The notes under the pieces are model-generated. The model searched no databases and was not told the origin of the DNA. It saw only the letters and a program-made list of their open reading frames with translations. From positions 1-54,303 of the forward strand of contig CATJCP010000204.1 in assembly GCA_949737515.1 (NCBI GenBank): a DNA stretch of 54,303 nt. The letters are read 5' to 3'. The stretch comes from an uncultured Oscillospiraceae bacterium (lineage in GTDB: Bacteria > Bacillota > Clostridia > Oscillospirales > Ruminococcaceae). Positions within the stretch are counted from its first letter, which is position 1. Every line of letters begins with the position of its first letter. A program made the translations under genes and the position numbers. Shown piece by piece: positions 1 to 10,549 of this stretch.

Positions 1-263
1 CCTTTGAAAGGGAAAGCACAAACCAAAAGAAATGTACTCCCCTTTCCCGGAAAATAGGTAAGGGAAGCAACCGCCCGTCTGCTCTGAATCCGCAATGGAA
101 CCAAAGCGCAGGTTCTTCATCTGTGTTTCCACTATATCATGGTTGTCGAACCTTGTCAACAATTTGGAAAACGATTGGATAGAAATCATTTTGGGGCAGA
201 GAGATTAGGATATAATCCCTCTGCTTTTTATTCTTCAGCGTTGAAAGGAAGGGGTCTTTTTCC

Positions 264-998
264 ATGCCCTCTGTTTTCATTACTGGCGCGTCCCGCGGCA
301 TTGGCAGAGCCGCCGCCCTGCTCTTTGGCAGCAAAGGCTACCAGGTGGGGATCAATTACCTCAGCAATGAGGCTGCCGCCCGTTCCCTTGCCGGGGAGCT
401 GAAAGACCTTGGAGCAAACTCCCTTCTGCTCCAGGGGGATGTCTCTGACAGGGCACAGGTGCGGCGCATGTTCTCGCTGCTGGAATATCGCTTCGGCGGA
501 TTGGATGTGCTGGTCAACAATGCGGGAATCGCCCAGCAAAAAGTCTTTTCTGAAATTACAGACGAGGATTGGGACAGGATGTTCTCCGTCCACGTCAAGG
601 GGACATTCTACTGCTGTCAGTATGCCGTCCCCCTGATGCGGAATGCGGGCCGGGGAAGCATCGTCAATGTCTCCTCCATGTGGGGACAGACAGGCGGTTC
701 CTGCGAGGTCCATTATTCGGCGGCTAAGGCCGCTGTCATCGGCATGACACGGGCGCTGGCCAAAGAGCTGGGGCTCTCCCATATCCGGGTCAACTGTGTG
801 GCCCCTGGCGTGATCAACACGGATATGAACGCCTTTCTGGAAGAGGGGGCGCTGGAGGAGATCCGGCGGTCTACCCCTCTGGGATGTGTCGGAACCCCGG
901 AGGACGCGGCGGCGGCAATCTGCTTTCTGGCAGGGGAGGAGAGCCGTTTTATCACCGGACAGGTGCTCAGCCCCAACGGGGGATTGGTGATTGGATGA
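264..998 (+). CDS. SDR-family 3-oxoacyl-ACP reductase-like oxidoreductase
   Basis: ORF track; TGASRGIGRAAA cofactor motif, NNAGIAQ, YSAAKAAV active site. Confidence 0.9.
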   Translation: MPSVFITGASRGIGRAAALLFGSKGYQVGINYLSNEAAARSLAGELKDLGANSLLLQGDVSDRAQVRRMFSLLEYRFGGLDVLVNNAGIAQQKVFSEITDEDWDRMFSVHVKGTFYCCQYAVPLMRNAGRGSIVNVSSMWGQTGGSCEVHYSAAKAAVIGMTRALAKELGLSHIRVNCVAPGVINTDMNAFLEEGALEEIRRSTPLGCVGTPEDAAAAICFLAGEESRFITGQVLSPNGGLVIG

Positions 999-1111
999 GA
1001 AAATCCATGGAAAATCCGCTGGCAGCGGTTGAATTCCTCCCCAACTTTTGCTAAGATAAAAAGGATCGAAGCGCATCCTCAATGAGGTGCAAAAGAAAGG
1101 CGGCACAATAT

Positions 1112-2545
1112 ATGGCACAGAAAAAGATGGTTACAGCCATAACCTCTATGAATGAAGACTTTGCCCAATGGTATACGGATATTGTTAAAAAGGCGGAGCT
1201 GGTCGACTACTCCTCGGTGCGGGGGTGTATGATCCTCCGCCCCTACGGGTACGCCATCTGGGAAAACATCCAGAAGACCCTGGACCAGAAATTTAAAGAG
1301 ACAGGCCATGAAAATGTGGGTATGCCTCTGTTCATCCCCGAAAGCCTTCTCCAGAAGGAAAAGGACCATGTGGAGGGCTTCGCCCCAGAGGTGGCATGGG
1401 TGACCATGGGCGGCAACGAAAAGCTGACCGAGCGCCTCTGCGTGCGCCCCACCTCGGAGACCCTATTCTGCGAGCACTACTCCCATGTAATCCATTCCTA
1501 CCGGGACCTGCCCAAGCTTTACAACCAGTGGTGCTCTGTGGTCCGCTGGGAAAAGACCACCCGCCCCTTCCTGCGGACCATGGAGTTCTGGTGGCAGGAG
1601 GGCCACACGATGCACGAAACCGCCCAGGAAGCTGTTGAGGAGACGGAGCGGATGCTGAACATTTACGCCGACGTGTGCGAAAATTTCCTTGCCATCCCTG
1701 TCATCAAGGGCCGCAAAACCGATAAGGAGAAGTTTGCCGGGGCGGAGGCAACCTACACCATTGAGGCCATGATGCACGACGGCAAGGCCCTCCAGAGCGG
1801 CACCAGCCATTATTTCGGAGATGGGTTTGCCAAAGCCTTTGATATCACCTTCACCGGACGGGACAACACCCTCCAGTATCCCCACCAGACCTCCTGGGGA
1901 ATGTCCACCCGCATCATCGGCGCAATCATCATGACCCACGGGGATGACAACGGCTTGGTGCTCCCTCCTGCCATTGCTCCCATTCAGACAGTGATCATCC
2001 CTGTGGCCCAGCACACCCCTGGGGTGCTGGACAAGGCCTTTGAACTGAAAGAGCGGCTGTCCAAGATCGTCCGGGTCAAGGTAGACGATTCCGACAACTC
2101 CCCCGGCTGGAAGTTTGCCGAGTATGAGATGAAGGGGGTTCCCCTCCGCCTGGAGATCGGCCCCAAGGATATGGAGAAGAACCAGTGCGTCATCGTCCGC
2201 CGGGATACCAGGGAGAAATATTTCGTCCCTCTGGAGGACCTGGAAACCCGGCTGCCGGAGCTGCTGAAAGCTGTACACGACGGCCTTTATCAGAGGGCAC
2301 TCCAAAACCGCACCGAAAAGACCACCTCCGCCTCCAATATGGAGGAGATGGAGGCCGCCACCAAGGACAAGAACGGCTTTGTAAAAGCCATGTGGTGCGG
2401 TGATCTTGCCTGTGAGGAAAAGCTGAAGGAGGTCTGCGGCGTCACCTCCAGATGTATGCCCTTTGAACAGGAGCAGATTGCTCAAACCTGCGTCTGCTGC
2501 GGAAAACCTGCCAAGTCCATGGTCATTTGGGGCAAAGCATATTGA
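1112..2545 (+). CDS. proS: Prolyl-tRNA synthetase (short archaeal/eukaryote-like type)
   Basis: ORF 1082-2545; internal ATG at 1112 ([13 protein letters not shown]) looks a better start; class II aaRS motifs ([35 protein letters not shown]). Confidence 0.9.
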   Translation: MAQKKMVTAITSMNEDFAQWYTDIVKKAELVDYSSVRGCMILRPYGYAIWENIQKTLDQKFKETGHENVGMPLFIPESLLQKEKDHVEGFAPEVAWVTMGGNEKLTERLCVRPTSETLFCEHYSHVIHSYRDLPKLYNQWCSVVRWEKTTRPFLRTMEFWWQEGHTMHETAQEAVEETERMLNIYADVCENFLAIPVIKGRKTDKEKFAGAEATYTIEAMMHDGKALQSGTSHYFGDGFAKAFDITFTGRDNTLQYPHQTSWGMSTRIIGAIIMTHGDDNGLVLPPAIAPIQTVIIPVAQHTPGVLDKAFELKERLSKIVRVKVDDSDNSPGWKFAEYEMKGVPLRLEIGPKDMEKNQCVIVRRDTREKYFVPLEDLETRLPELLKAVHDGLYQRALQNRTEKTTSASNMEEMEAATKDKNGFVKAMWCGDLACEEKLKEVCGVTSRCMPFEQEQIAQTCVCCGKPAKSMVIWGKAY

Positions 2546-2552
2546 CGCTGAA

Positions 2553-2595
2553 AGCCGGTATATGGGATCGGGAGATCCCATATACCGGCTTTTTT
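2553..2595 (+). terminator. Rho-independent terminator after proS
   Basis: Perfect 17-bp stem AGCCGGTATATGGGATC/GATCCCATATACCGGCT, GGGA loop, followed by T-run. Confidence 0.9.
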
Positions 2596-2608
2596 GCCGC
2601 AAAATACA

Positions 2609-2634
2609 GGGCCGCCGCATTGACGCGGCGGCCC
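2609..2634 (-). terminator. Hairpin downstream of acpP, possible terminator
   Basis: Perfect 10-bp stem GGGCCGCCGC/GCGGCGGCCC with 6-nt loop; weak T-tract. Confidence 0.5.
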
Positions 2635-2647
2635 TAACTGGCGTACT

Positions 2648-2881
2648 TCACATATTTGCTTCCAAATATTTGACGATGTCCCCGACGGTCTTCATGGACT
2701 CCACCTCTTCATCGGGAATCTCAGCGTTGAATTCATCCTCCAAGCTCATGACCAGGTCCACAACGTCCAAGGAGTCGGCACCCAGGTCGTCGATGATGTT
2801 GGCCTCCATGGTAACAGCGTCTTCCTCCACGTCCAACTGCTCGCAAAGAATGTCCTTAACCTTGTCAAATACAGCAGCCAT
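2648..2881 (-). CDS. acpP: Acyl carrier protein
   Basis: 77 aa with [15 protein letters not shown] phosphopantetheine site. Confidence 0.96.
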   Translation of the reverse strand: MAAVFDKVKDILCEQLDVEEDAVTMEANIIDDLGADSLDVVDLVMSLEDEFNAEIPDEEVESMKTVGDIVKYLEANM

Positions 2882-2977
2882 AGCAAAATCCTCCTAAAAT
2901 TGTAATCAATATCGTATTTTATCACCCTAGGAAGGCGGAAAACCACCCCCGGGGATAATGCAGAAGAAAATGGAACA

Positions 2978-4735
2978 TCAGCGGCCGTCCGGTTCAGCTT
3001 CCCCTTCGGAAAACTCACCGATTTTACGGAACTTATGATAGCGGTTCTCCAGCAGCTGGTCCATAGGGACATTGCTGAACCGCGCCAGGGCATCCCGCAG
3101 ATACCCCGCAAGATTCAGCGCGGTCTCCTCCACGCCCATATGGGCGCCTCCTGGGGCCTCCGGAATGATCTTCTCCGCCACCCCCAGCTCCACTAGGTCC
3201 TCCGCGGTAATGTGGGCACAGTTGGCAGCATCCTGCTCTCTGGAAGCATCCCGCCAGAGAATACTGGCAAACCCCCGAGGAGATACCACAGAATAAGTTG
3301 CGTTCTCCAACATGGCCAGCTCGTCGCAGACTCCCAGCGCAAGGGCGCCGCCGCTTCCTCCCTCCCCCAGAACCACTGAAATGACATTGGTTTTCAGTTT
3401 CATCACCTCGAACAGGTTCCGGGCAATGGCCTCGCCCTGGCCTCTCTCCTCTGCCTCCACGCCGCAGAAAGCGCCGGGGGTATCAATCAGGCAGATGACC
3501 GGGCGATGGAACTTCTCCGCCTGTTTCATCAGGCGCAGGGCCTTCCGGTATCCCTCCGGATGGGGCATGGCAAAATTGGACGCCTTGTTTTCCACCAGGT
3601 TTTTCCCCTTCACCTGGCCGATTACTGTCACCGGCCGGCCATCAAAGAAGGCTACCCCGCCCATAATGGCGCTGTCATCCCCAAAGTACCGGTCCCCGTG
3701 CTGCTCTATAAAGCTGTCGAAGATCATGGGGATATAGTCCCGTACCGTGGGCCGGTTCTTCTCCCGGACCAGCTGGATGCGCTGCCAGGCAGTCAGACCT
3801 TTTCCCTCCCCTTGAAAAGGGGGAGGCCCCTGGAAGGCAAAATTTTCGCTGGGGATATTGTTCCATGCCTTTCCGCTCAGACGGTGCAGGCGCATCAGTG
3901 TGGAGAGCGTCTCCCGCATATGGTCCCGGTCGCAGATCATATCCGCAAATCCATGCTCCAGCATAAACTCCGCCGATTGGAAGGAATCCGGCAGCCGCTG
4001 CCGGATGGTATCCTCAATGACGCGGCGTCCTGCGAAGCCGATAAGGGCCTTTGGCTCCGCGAGTATGATGTCCCCAAGAGAAGCAAAACTGGCCGTCACA
4101 CCGCCGGTAGTGGGGTCTGTCAGGACGGTAATGTAAAGCTGTCCCGCATCGCTGTGCCGGGCAGCCGCACCGGAGGTCTTGGCCATCTGCAGCAGGGATA
4201 CCATCCCCTCCTGCATCCTGGCCCCTCCCGAGGCCGCAAACAGCACAATGGGAAGCCCCTTTTCCGTGGCCCGCTCAAAGGCCCGGGCGATCTTCTCCCC
4301 CACCACGGAGCCCATAGAGGCCATCATAAAGTGGGAATCCATTACGCCGATGACGCAGTGCTCTCCCATGATATCCGCCTCCCCGGTGACGGCAGCTTCG
4401 TTGAGGCCAGTGGACCTGGAAAGATCCTCCAGCTTTTTTTCGTAGCCGGCGAAACGGATGGGATTTTTACTTCTCATGTCCCTATCATATTCACGAAAGG
4501 TGTTGTTGTCAACAGTTAATTCTAATCTTTCTGCAACAGTTATCCTTCCGTGGTAGCGGCAGTTGGGGCAAACCATCTTATTTTCCCGAAATGTGTCCAT
4601 AAACGTCACCTGCTGGCAGCGCGGACACTTGAAGAGCAGATCGGAGGGGACGGACATTTTAGAATGCACTTTTTCCTTTTCCGAATCCTCGCTCCCCATA
4701 CGGGCCTTGACCTTTTGAAATAAATCTTCCAGCAA
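2978..4735 (-). CDS. accDA: Acetyl-CoA carboxylase carboxyltransferase, beta and alpha subunits fused in one ORF
   Basis: N-term AccD-like zinc ribbon (CPRCQQVTF...CPNCRYH), then AccA-like region (GGVAFFDGRPVTVIGQVKGKN, DTPGAFCGVEAEERGQGEAIARNL). Confidence 0.93.
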   Translation of the reverse strand: MLEDLFQKVKARMGSEDSEKEKVHSKMSVPSDLLFKCPRCQQVTFMDTFRENKMVCPNCRYHGRITVAERLELTVDNNTFREYDRDMRSKNPIRFAGYEKKLEDLSRSTGLNEAAVTGEADIMGEHCVIGVMDSHFMMASMGSVVGEKIARAFERATEKGLPIVLFAASGGARMQEGMVSLLQMAKTSGAAARHSDAGQLYITVLTDPTTGGVTASFASLGDIILAEPKALIGFAGRRVIEDTIRQRLPDSFQSAEFMLEHGFADMICDRDHMRETLSTLMRLHRLSGKAWNNIPSENFAFQGPPPFQGEGKGLTAWQRIQLVREKNRPTVRDYIPMIFDSFIEQHGDRYFGDDSAIMGGVAFFDGRPVTVIGQVKGKNLVENKASNFAMPHPEGYRKALRLMKQAEKFHRPVICLIDTPGAFCGVEAEERGQGEAIARNLFEVMKLKTNVISVVLGEGGSGGALALGVCDELAMLENATYSVVSPRGFASILWRDASREQDAANCAHITAEDLVELGVAEKIIPEAPGGAHMGVEETALNLAGYLRDALARFSNVPMDQLLENRYHKFRKIGEFSEGEAEPDGR

Positions 4736-4779
4736 TTGCTCCCGCCCTCCTTTTCACATGAGAAAGTCTCTGCTGGGGT

Positions 4780-6147
4780 CTAATTAGAACGGCTCAGAGC
4801 CTTTAGGTCCCGGCGGGACAAAAACCCATTGTCGTATTTTCCCTCTTCAAACTCCTCATCCTTCAACAAGTTTAGCTGAAAGTCTATGTTGGTGTCAACA
4901 CCTTCTACCAAAAATTCTGCTAAAGCCCACCGCATTTTTGCAATAGCCTCTTGGCGGGTGGGGGCGTGGACGATCAATTTGGCGATCATAGAGTCATAAT
5001 AAGGGGGGATGACATATCCGGCGTACATGGCGCTGTCAATGCGCACCCCCGGCCCTCCCGGCACATAGAGGGAACGTATCTTTCCCGGGCAGGGGCGGAA
5101 GTCCTTGGCGGGGGTCTCGGCGTTAATGCGGCATTCCATGGCATGGCCGCTGATCCTCACGTCCTCCTGGCCAAAGCTCAAAGGCTCCCCAGCAGCGATG
5201 CGCAGCTGCTCCTTGACAATGTCCAGACCCGTCACCATCTCTGTCACCGGGTGCTCCACCTGGATACGGGTGTTCATCTCCATAAAGTAAAAGTTTCCGT
5301 CCTTATCCAGCAAAAATTCAATGGTCCCGGCGTTTTCATAGCCGGCGGCCTGGGCGGCCATTATAGCGGCTTTCCCCATTTTTTCCCGCAGGGCAGGGGT
5401 CATAAGGGGAGAAGGGCTGGGCGACTCCTCCAAAACCTTCTGGTTCCGCCTTTGGATGGAGCAGTCCCGCTCCCCCAGGTGGACAGTCTTTCCAAACCGG
5501 TCTGCCAGGATCTGGATCTCCACATGGCGGGGATCCTCCACGAATTTTTCCATGTACAGCCGGTCATCCCCAAAGAAGGAAAGGGCCTCCCGGCTGGCGG
5601 TATAAAAGGCGTCCTCCATCTCCCGGCTGCTGCGGACCATGCGGATACCCCTGCCGCCGCCGCCTGCGCTGGCCTTGACCATAACGGGATAGCCGATCCG
5701 CTCGGCCTCCCGGCAGGCGGTTTCCAAATCCGGAACCACCCCGTCGGAGCCGGGGATGACCGGCACCCCGGCGGCCTTCATGGTCTCTCTGGCCTGGGAT
5801 TTATCCCCCATGCGCTCAATGGCCTCTGGGGAAGGCCCGATAAAGGTCACCCCGCACCGCCTGCACATACGGGCAAAGGCGGCATTTTCCGAAAGAAAGC
5901 CAAAGCCCGGGTGGATGGCCTGGGCCCCCGTCAGCTCACAGGCGGAGAGGATGGAGCGCATATTCAGGTAGCTGTCCTTGGAAGAGGCCGGTCCTATACA
6001 CACTGTCTCGTCGGCGATCTGGGCATGGAGGGCGGAATGATCCGCCTCAGAGCAAACCGCCACGGTCCGGATCCCCAGCTCCCGGCAGGCGCGGATAATC
6101 CGAATGGCGATCTCCCCCCGATTGGCAATCAAAACCTTGCTGAACAA
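4780..6147 (-). CDS. accC: Acetyl-CoA carboxylase biotin carboxylase subunit
   Basis: MFSKVLIANRGEIAIRIIRACRELGI; ATP-grasp motifs; EMNTRIQVEHPVTEMVTG. Confidence 0.96.
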   Translation of the reverse strand: MFSKVLIANRGEIAIRIIRACRELGIRTVAVCSEADHSALHAQIADETVCIGPASSKDSYLNMRSILSACELTGAQAIHPGFGFLSENAAFARMCRRCGVTFIGPSPEAIERMGDKSQARETMKAAGVPVIPGSDGVVPDLETACREAERIGYPVMVKASAGGGGRGIRMVRSSREMEDAFYTASREALSFFGDDRLYMEKFVEDPRHVEIQILADRFGKTVHLGERDCSIQRRNQKVLEESPSPSPLMTPALREKMGKAAIMAAQAAGYENAGTIEFLLDKDGNFYFMEMNTRIQVEHPVTEMVTGLDIVKEQLRIAAGEPLSFGQEDVRISGHAMECRINAETPAKDFRPCPGKIRSLYVPGGPGVRIDSAMYAGYVIPPYYDSMIAKLIVHAPTRQEAIAKMRWALAEFLVEGVDTNIDFQLNLLKDEEFEEGKYDNGFLSRRDLKALSRSN

Positions 6148-6162
6148 GCTAATACGCCCTCC

Positions 6163-6621
6163 TTATTCCTGCTTTCCGGAAGCTTCCGCCCCGCCCAGGG
6201 CAAAGGTGAGCTCGGCAGAGACGGCCTTCTTTCCGCTTTCCAAAATAGTCGCCACACCCTTTCCGACACCCACAGAGCCCCGGCTGCGGATAATTTCCAC
6301 TTCCAGCTTTAAGGTGTCTCCCGGAAAGACCATGTTGCGGAACTTGACCTTATCCAACCCGCCGAAATAGGCGATGCGCCCCCGGTTCTCCGGCAGGGAC
6401 AGGGCGCAGACCGCTCCCGTCTGCGCCAACATTTCCAACATCAGGACGCCGGGCTGAACCGGCTTTTGTGGGAAGTGGCCCTTAAACCAGTATTCCTCCC
6501 CTGTGAGACGCTTTAACGCTGTGGCCTTCACACCGGGCTCCAGCTCGGTCACTTCGTCGATGAGCAGGAAGGGATCCCGGTGGGGAATGATCTCTTTGAT
6601 TTGTTCTAAGTTAAGTGTCAT
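6163..6621 (-). CDS. fabZ: 3-hydroxyacyl-ACP dehydratase
   Basis: IIPHRDPFLLIDEV...GHFPQKPVQPGVLMLEMLAQ. Confidence 0.95.
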   Translation of the reverse strand: MTLNLEQIKEIIPHRDPFLLIDEVTELEPGVKATALKRLTGEEYWFKGHFPQKPVQPGVLMLEMLAQTGAVCALSLPENRGRIAYFGGLDKVKFRNMVFPGDTLKLEVEIIRSRGSVGVGKGVATILESGKKAVSAELTFALGGAEASGKQE

Positions 6622-6666
6622 GATACGATATCTCCCGGCTGACTGCAGCCTGATCCTTTGTCAAAT

Positions 6667-7146
6667 TTACACGATCCTCATAATGGGTTGGCCAAACTCA
6701 ACAGGCTGGCCGTTCTGCACCAAAATTTCCTCCACCGTACCGCTGAACTCGCTTTGGACCTCATTCATCAGCTTCATGGATTCCACGATAAACAGCACAT
6801 CCCCTACTTTAACCTGGCTGCCTGCCTGGACATAGGGCGGCTTATCCGGCGCAGGAGCGCTGTAGAAGGTTCCCACAATGGGGGATTTTACGATATTCCC
6901 CTTCGCTGCAGCTGGCGCCGCCTCTATCTCCTGAGGCTTTTTCAAACCGCCCGCCAGGCTGGCAGTCATACCGTCCAGCGAGACGGAGGAGAGGGGAGGA
7001 AGAACCGACTGGGCAATCTTTGGGGCCTTTCTCCCCTCAATTTTCAGCCGGACATCTCCCTGTTCCAGCGTCAAGCCTCCCAGGTCCTTTTCGGCAACCG
7101 CATTCATCAACTCAAGGATCTGCTCAAAGGATAATTCAATACTCAT
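6667..7146 (-). CDS. accB: Acetyl-CoA carboxylase biotin carboxyl carrier protein
   Basis: C-terminal biotinyl motif VESMKLMNEV. Confidence 0.95.
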   Translation of the reverse strand: MSIELSFEQILELMNAVAEKDLGGLTLEQGDVRLKIEGRKAPKIAQSVLPPLSSVSLDGMTASLAGGLKKPQEIEAAPAAAKGNIVKSPIVGTFYSAPAPDKPPYVQAGSQVKVGDVLFIVESMKLMNEVQSEFSGTVEEILVQNGQPVEFGQPIMRIV

Positions 7147-7150
7147 GGGC

Positions 7151-8419
7151 TTACCCCTCCACTTTTTTCAGACAGATGGCGGCATTGTGTCCGCCGAAAC
7201 CAAGGGAATTGGACAGCGCGCATTTGATCTCCTGCCGGCGCAGGCCGTCTGTAACATAGTCCAGGTCGCACACCGGGTCGGGGACCTGATAGCCAATGGT
7301 GGCAGGGATCACCCCGTCCCGCAGGGAAAGGGCGGTTATGGCGGCCTCTACGGCCCCTGCCGCGCCCAGCAAGTGGCCTGTCATGGATTTGGTGGAACTG
7401 ATGGCAGTATGGTACGCATGGCCTCCCAGGGCCATTTTAATGGCCTTGGTCTCAAAGTCGTCGTTGAGAGGGGTGCTGGTACCGTGAGCGTTGATGTAGT
7501 CGATTTCCTCCGGCTTGACCCCAGCCTCCTCCATAGCAAATTCCATTGCCTTGGCCGCGCCTTCCCCGTCAGGGTCAGGGCTGGTGATGTGGTAGGCGTC
7601 CCCCGTTGCCCCATAGCCAACAATTTCAGCGTAAATTTTGGCCCCCCGTTTTACGGCGTGCTCATATTCCTCCAGGATAAGAATCCCCGCGCCCTCCCCC
7701 AGCACAAAGCCGTTCCGCTCCTTGTCAAAGGGGATGGAGGCCCTGTCGGGGTCTGTGCCGGCCGACAGGGCGCCCATATTGGCGAACCCGGCCATGGCAA
7801 ACTCCGCAACAGCGGCCTCGCTTCCGCCGGTGACCGCCGCGTCTAAATATCCGTGCTTGATTGCCCGAAACGCCTCCCCAATGGCATGGCTGCCGGAGGA
7901 ACAGGCGGTAACGGTACAGAAGTTGGCTCCTTTAAACTTATGCTGAATCGAAATCATCCCAGCCGCCATATTGGAGATGATCATGGGTATGAAAAAGACC
8001 GAAACCTTGGAAGGCCCCTTCTCCATATACCTGGTATGCTCCTGGTGGATGGTGTTGAATCCGCCGATCCCGCTGCCGACAATCACACCCACCCGGAAGG
8101 GGTCAAGATCCTCAAATTTTGTCCCGACGTCCTCCATGGCCATATTGGCAGCGGCCATGGCAATCTGGCAGAAGCGGTCCATTCTCCTCGCTTCTTTTTT
8201 GCCGATCCCGAAATTCTGTGGATCAAAATCTTTGAGCTCGGCGGCAATCGTCACTCCCAGCGCAGTTGGGTCAAAGGATCCAATCTTCGCGAATCCGTGC
8301 CGCCCGGCCTGAATGGAATCCCAAGTTTCCTCCATAGAAAGGCCGACGGGGGTAAGCGCCCCCAGTCCGGTAATCACTACACGTCTCACAGTTTGTTTAC
8401 CTCCTAATTCAATCCGCAC
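7151..8419 (-). CDS. fabF: Beta-ketoacyl-ACP synthase II
   Basis: VVITGLGALTPVG; ACSSG; NAHGTSTPLND; TGHLLGAAG. Confidence 0.95.
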   Translation of the reverse strand: MRIELGGKQTVRRVVITGLGALTPVGLSMEETWDSIQAGRHGFAKIGSFDPTALGVTIAAELKDFDPQNFGIGKKEARRMDRFCQIAMAAANMAMEDVGTKFEDLDPFRVGVIVGSGIGGFNTIHQEHTRYMEKGPSKVSVFFIPMIISNMAAGMISIQHKFKGANFCTVTACSSGSHAIGEAFRAIKHGYLDAAVTGGSEAAVAEFAMAGFANMGALSAGTDPDRASIPFDKERNGFVLGEGAGILILEEYEHAVKRGAKIYAEIVGYGATGDAYHITSPDPDGEGAAKAMEFAMEEAGVKPEEIDYINAHGTSTPLNDDFETKAIKMALGGHAYHTAISSTKSMTGHLLGAAGAVEAAITALSLRDGVIPATIGYQVPDPVCDLDYVTDGLRRQEIKCALSNSLGFGGHNAAICLKKVEG

Positions 8420-8449
8420 AAAGCAAAAAGCGCAATCGTTCCTTCACAC

Positions 8450-9193
8450 TTACATGGAGATACACCCGTCAATCTCCAAAACCTGCCCGGAGATATACGC
8501 CGCGTCGTCGGAGGCGAGGAACGCCACCGCATTTGCCACATCCTCCGGCTCGCCAAAGCGTTTGAGGGAGATCTGGCTCAACATAAGATCCTTCATTTTA
8601 TCGGGGAGGGCGTCGGTCATCTGGGTGCGGATAAAACCGGGAGCCACCGCGTTGACGGTGATATTCCGCCCTCCCAGCTCCTTGGCAGCGGTTTTGGTAA
8701 GGCCCACCACCCCCGCCTTGGAGGCTGCGTAATTAGCCTGTCCCGCATTGCCGTACAGCCCCGTCACCGAGCTGACGTTGATGATCCTGCCGCTTTTCTG
8801 GCGGATCATCACCCCGCTGGCGTGGCGCATCATATTGAAGACGCTTTTCAGGTTGACGGCAATGACTGCGTCAAACTGCTCCTCGCTCATCCTGGGGAGA
8901 AGCCCGTCCTTCGTAATGCCCGCGTTGTTGACCAGTACATCCAGAGAGCCAAAGTCAGCCGCCACGGCCTTGACCATTTCCTGGCACTGATCGAACTGGG
9001 ACACATCCGCCACATAGCATTTGGCTTCCACCCCAAAGGCCCTGCACTTCTCCGCAACCGCCGCGCCATCGGTATCGGCCAGCTGCTGGTTATAGCAGTT
9101 GACGGCAATGTGAAAGCCCGCCCTGGCCAGCCGCACCGCAATGGCGGCCCCGATCCCCTGAGAGGCACCTGTAATCAATGCTGTTTTATTCAA
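8450..9193 (-). CDS. fabG: 3-oxoacyl-ACP reductase
   Basis: TGASQGIGAAIA, NNAGITKDGLL, NYAASKAGVVGLTK; within fab operon. Confidence 0.94.
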   Translation of the reverse strand: MNKTALITGASQGIGAAIAVRLARAGFHIAVNCYNQQLADTDGAAVAEKCRAFGVEAKCYVADVSQFDQCQEMVKAVAADFGSLDVLVNNAGITKDGLLPRMSEEQFDAVIAVNLKSVFNMMRHASGVMIRQKSGRIINVSSVTGLYGNAGQANYAASKAGVVGLTKTAAKELGGRNITVNAVAPGFIRTQMTDALPDKMKDLMLSQISLKRFGEPEDVANAVAFLASDDAAYISGQVLEIDGCISM

Positions 9194-9239
9194 AAGTATA
9201 CACCCTTTCTGTCATTTTACAAGCTGACTGCCGCAATCC

Positions 9240-10247
9240 CTACCACTCAAATACAATTCCGGCATAGGTCAGGCCGCCGCCGAATCCTGTGACAGCCACC
9301 TTGTCCCCCCGCTTCAGCAGCCCCTGGCTGTTCATTTCGTCCAGGGCAATGGCAATGGAGGCGCTGCCTGTATTGCCGTATTGATCCAGGTTGAGAAAAA
9401 CCTTTTTCTTTTGCTCCGGATCCAGCCCCAGCGCCTTGATGGCTGTGTCCACAATCCGGTAATTGGCCTGATGGGGAACGATGTGGTCCAGGTCCGAAAC
9501 TTGGATTCCCAGCTTGCCGCAGCAGGTGCGGAGCATCTCCGGAAACACCTTGGTGGAAAAACGATAGACCTCTCTGCCGTCCATATACAGGAATTTTTCC
9601 CGCACCTCCGGGAACTCAAAACATTCCTTGCGGGTTTCTGGGTTTCCGAAGGGGCTTTCGCAGCGGGGATACTTGGCGTTTAAGGCGCCGCCGCTTTCAC
9701 CGATTGCACCGCCGCTGAAAGCGTATATGGCGTTTTCCCGACCTTTCACTACAACTGCGCCTGCCCCGTCCCCCAGCAAAACACAGGTGCTCCGGTCGGT
9801 GAAGTCAAGCATCTGGGACAGGCGTTCGGTGGATACCAGAAGGACTGTCTGGATCTCGCCGTCGCTGTTCAGATAGCGCCGCGCCATGTCCAGGCCATAA
9901 ACAAACCCAGAACAGGCGCAGTTGATATCAATACAGTGGGCATTTTTCAGCCCAAGTTCCCGCTGAATCATACAGGCCATGGAGGGGGTGAGGTAATCCG
10001 GCGTACAGCAGGAAACCAACAGCAGATCGATCTGCCCCGGGTCAATGTTCTCCCGCTCCAGCGCCGCCTTGGCCGCCATGGCACCCATATACCAGGTGGA
10101 CTCCCCATTGGCAAAATGCCTTGTTGCAATCCCCGTTCTTGTGCGGATCCATTCGTCCGAGGTCTCTACATATTTGGTGAAATCGTCATTGGCGACGCAA
10201 TCCTCCGGGATATACCGTCCTGTGGACAGAATCGTTATTCCATTCAT
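9240..10247 (-). CDS. fabH: Beta-ketoacyl-ACP synthase III
   Basis: DEWIRTRTGIATRH; NCACSGFVYGL; HQANYRI; GNTGSASI. Confidence 0.95.
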   Translation of the reverse strand: MNGITILSTGRYIPEDCVANDDFTKYVETSDEWIRTRTGIATRHFANGESTWYMGAMAAKAALERENIDPGQIDLLLVSCCTPDYLTPSMACMIQRELGLKNAHCIDINCACSGFVYGLDMARRYLNSDGEIQTVLLVSTERLSQMLDFTDRSTCVLLGDGAGAVVVKGRENAIYAFSGGAIGESGGALNAKYPRCESPFGNPETRKECFEFPEVREKFLYMDGREVYRFSTKVFPEMLRTCCGKLGIQVSDLDHIVPHQANYRIVDTAIKALGLDPEQKKKVFLNLDQYGNTGSASIAIALDEMNSQGLLKRGDKVAVTGFGGGLTYAGIVFEW

Positions 10248-10549
10248 TCTTTCTGCCTCCTGTTTTTATTTTTATCTGCCATCTGCAGCCATTACAAACA
10301 CCGAGAATAAAAACTGCCTATATTTCTGCACAGCAATATGGATTCCTATGCAGTTCCCAATCGCACAGCATTGACATGAGCATGGGATTTCTGATATACT
10401 AAGTCTTACAAAAAATGTAACACTCGTTATTTTCCAGCAGTATATTCATTGTATGAGGTTGACAGCAGTTTGTCAATACATTTTTGTCGCTGCCAGTAAG
10501 AAATGGAAAAAAGTTTAGATAGGATTATACACTATAAGGAGGAAATATT

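Noticed and set aside
228-1118. Long antisense ORFs across host genes (e.g. 228-1118, 1463-2620, 3506-4519, 4951-6312, 21566-22729)
   Set aside because: High-GC shadows of well-supported genes on the other strand; no domain signals
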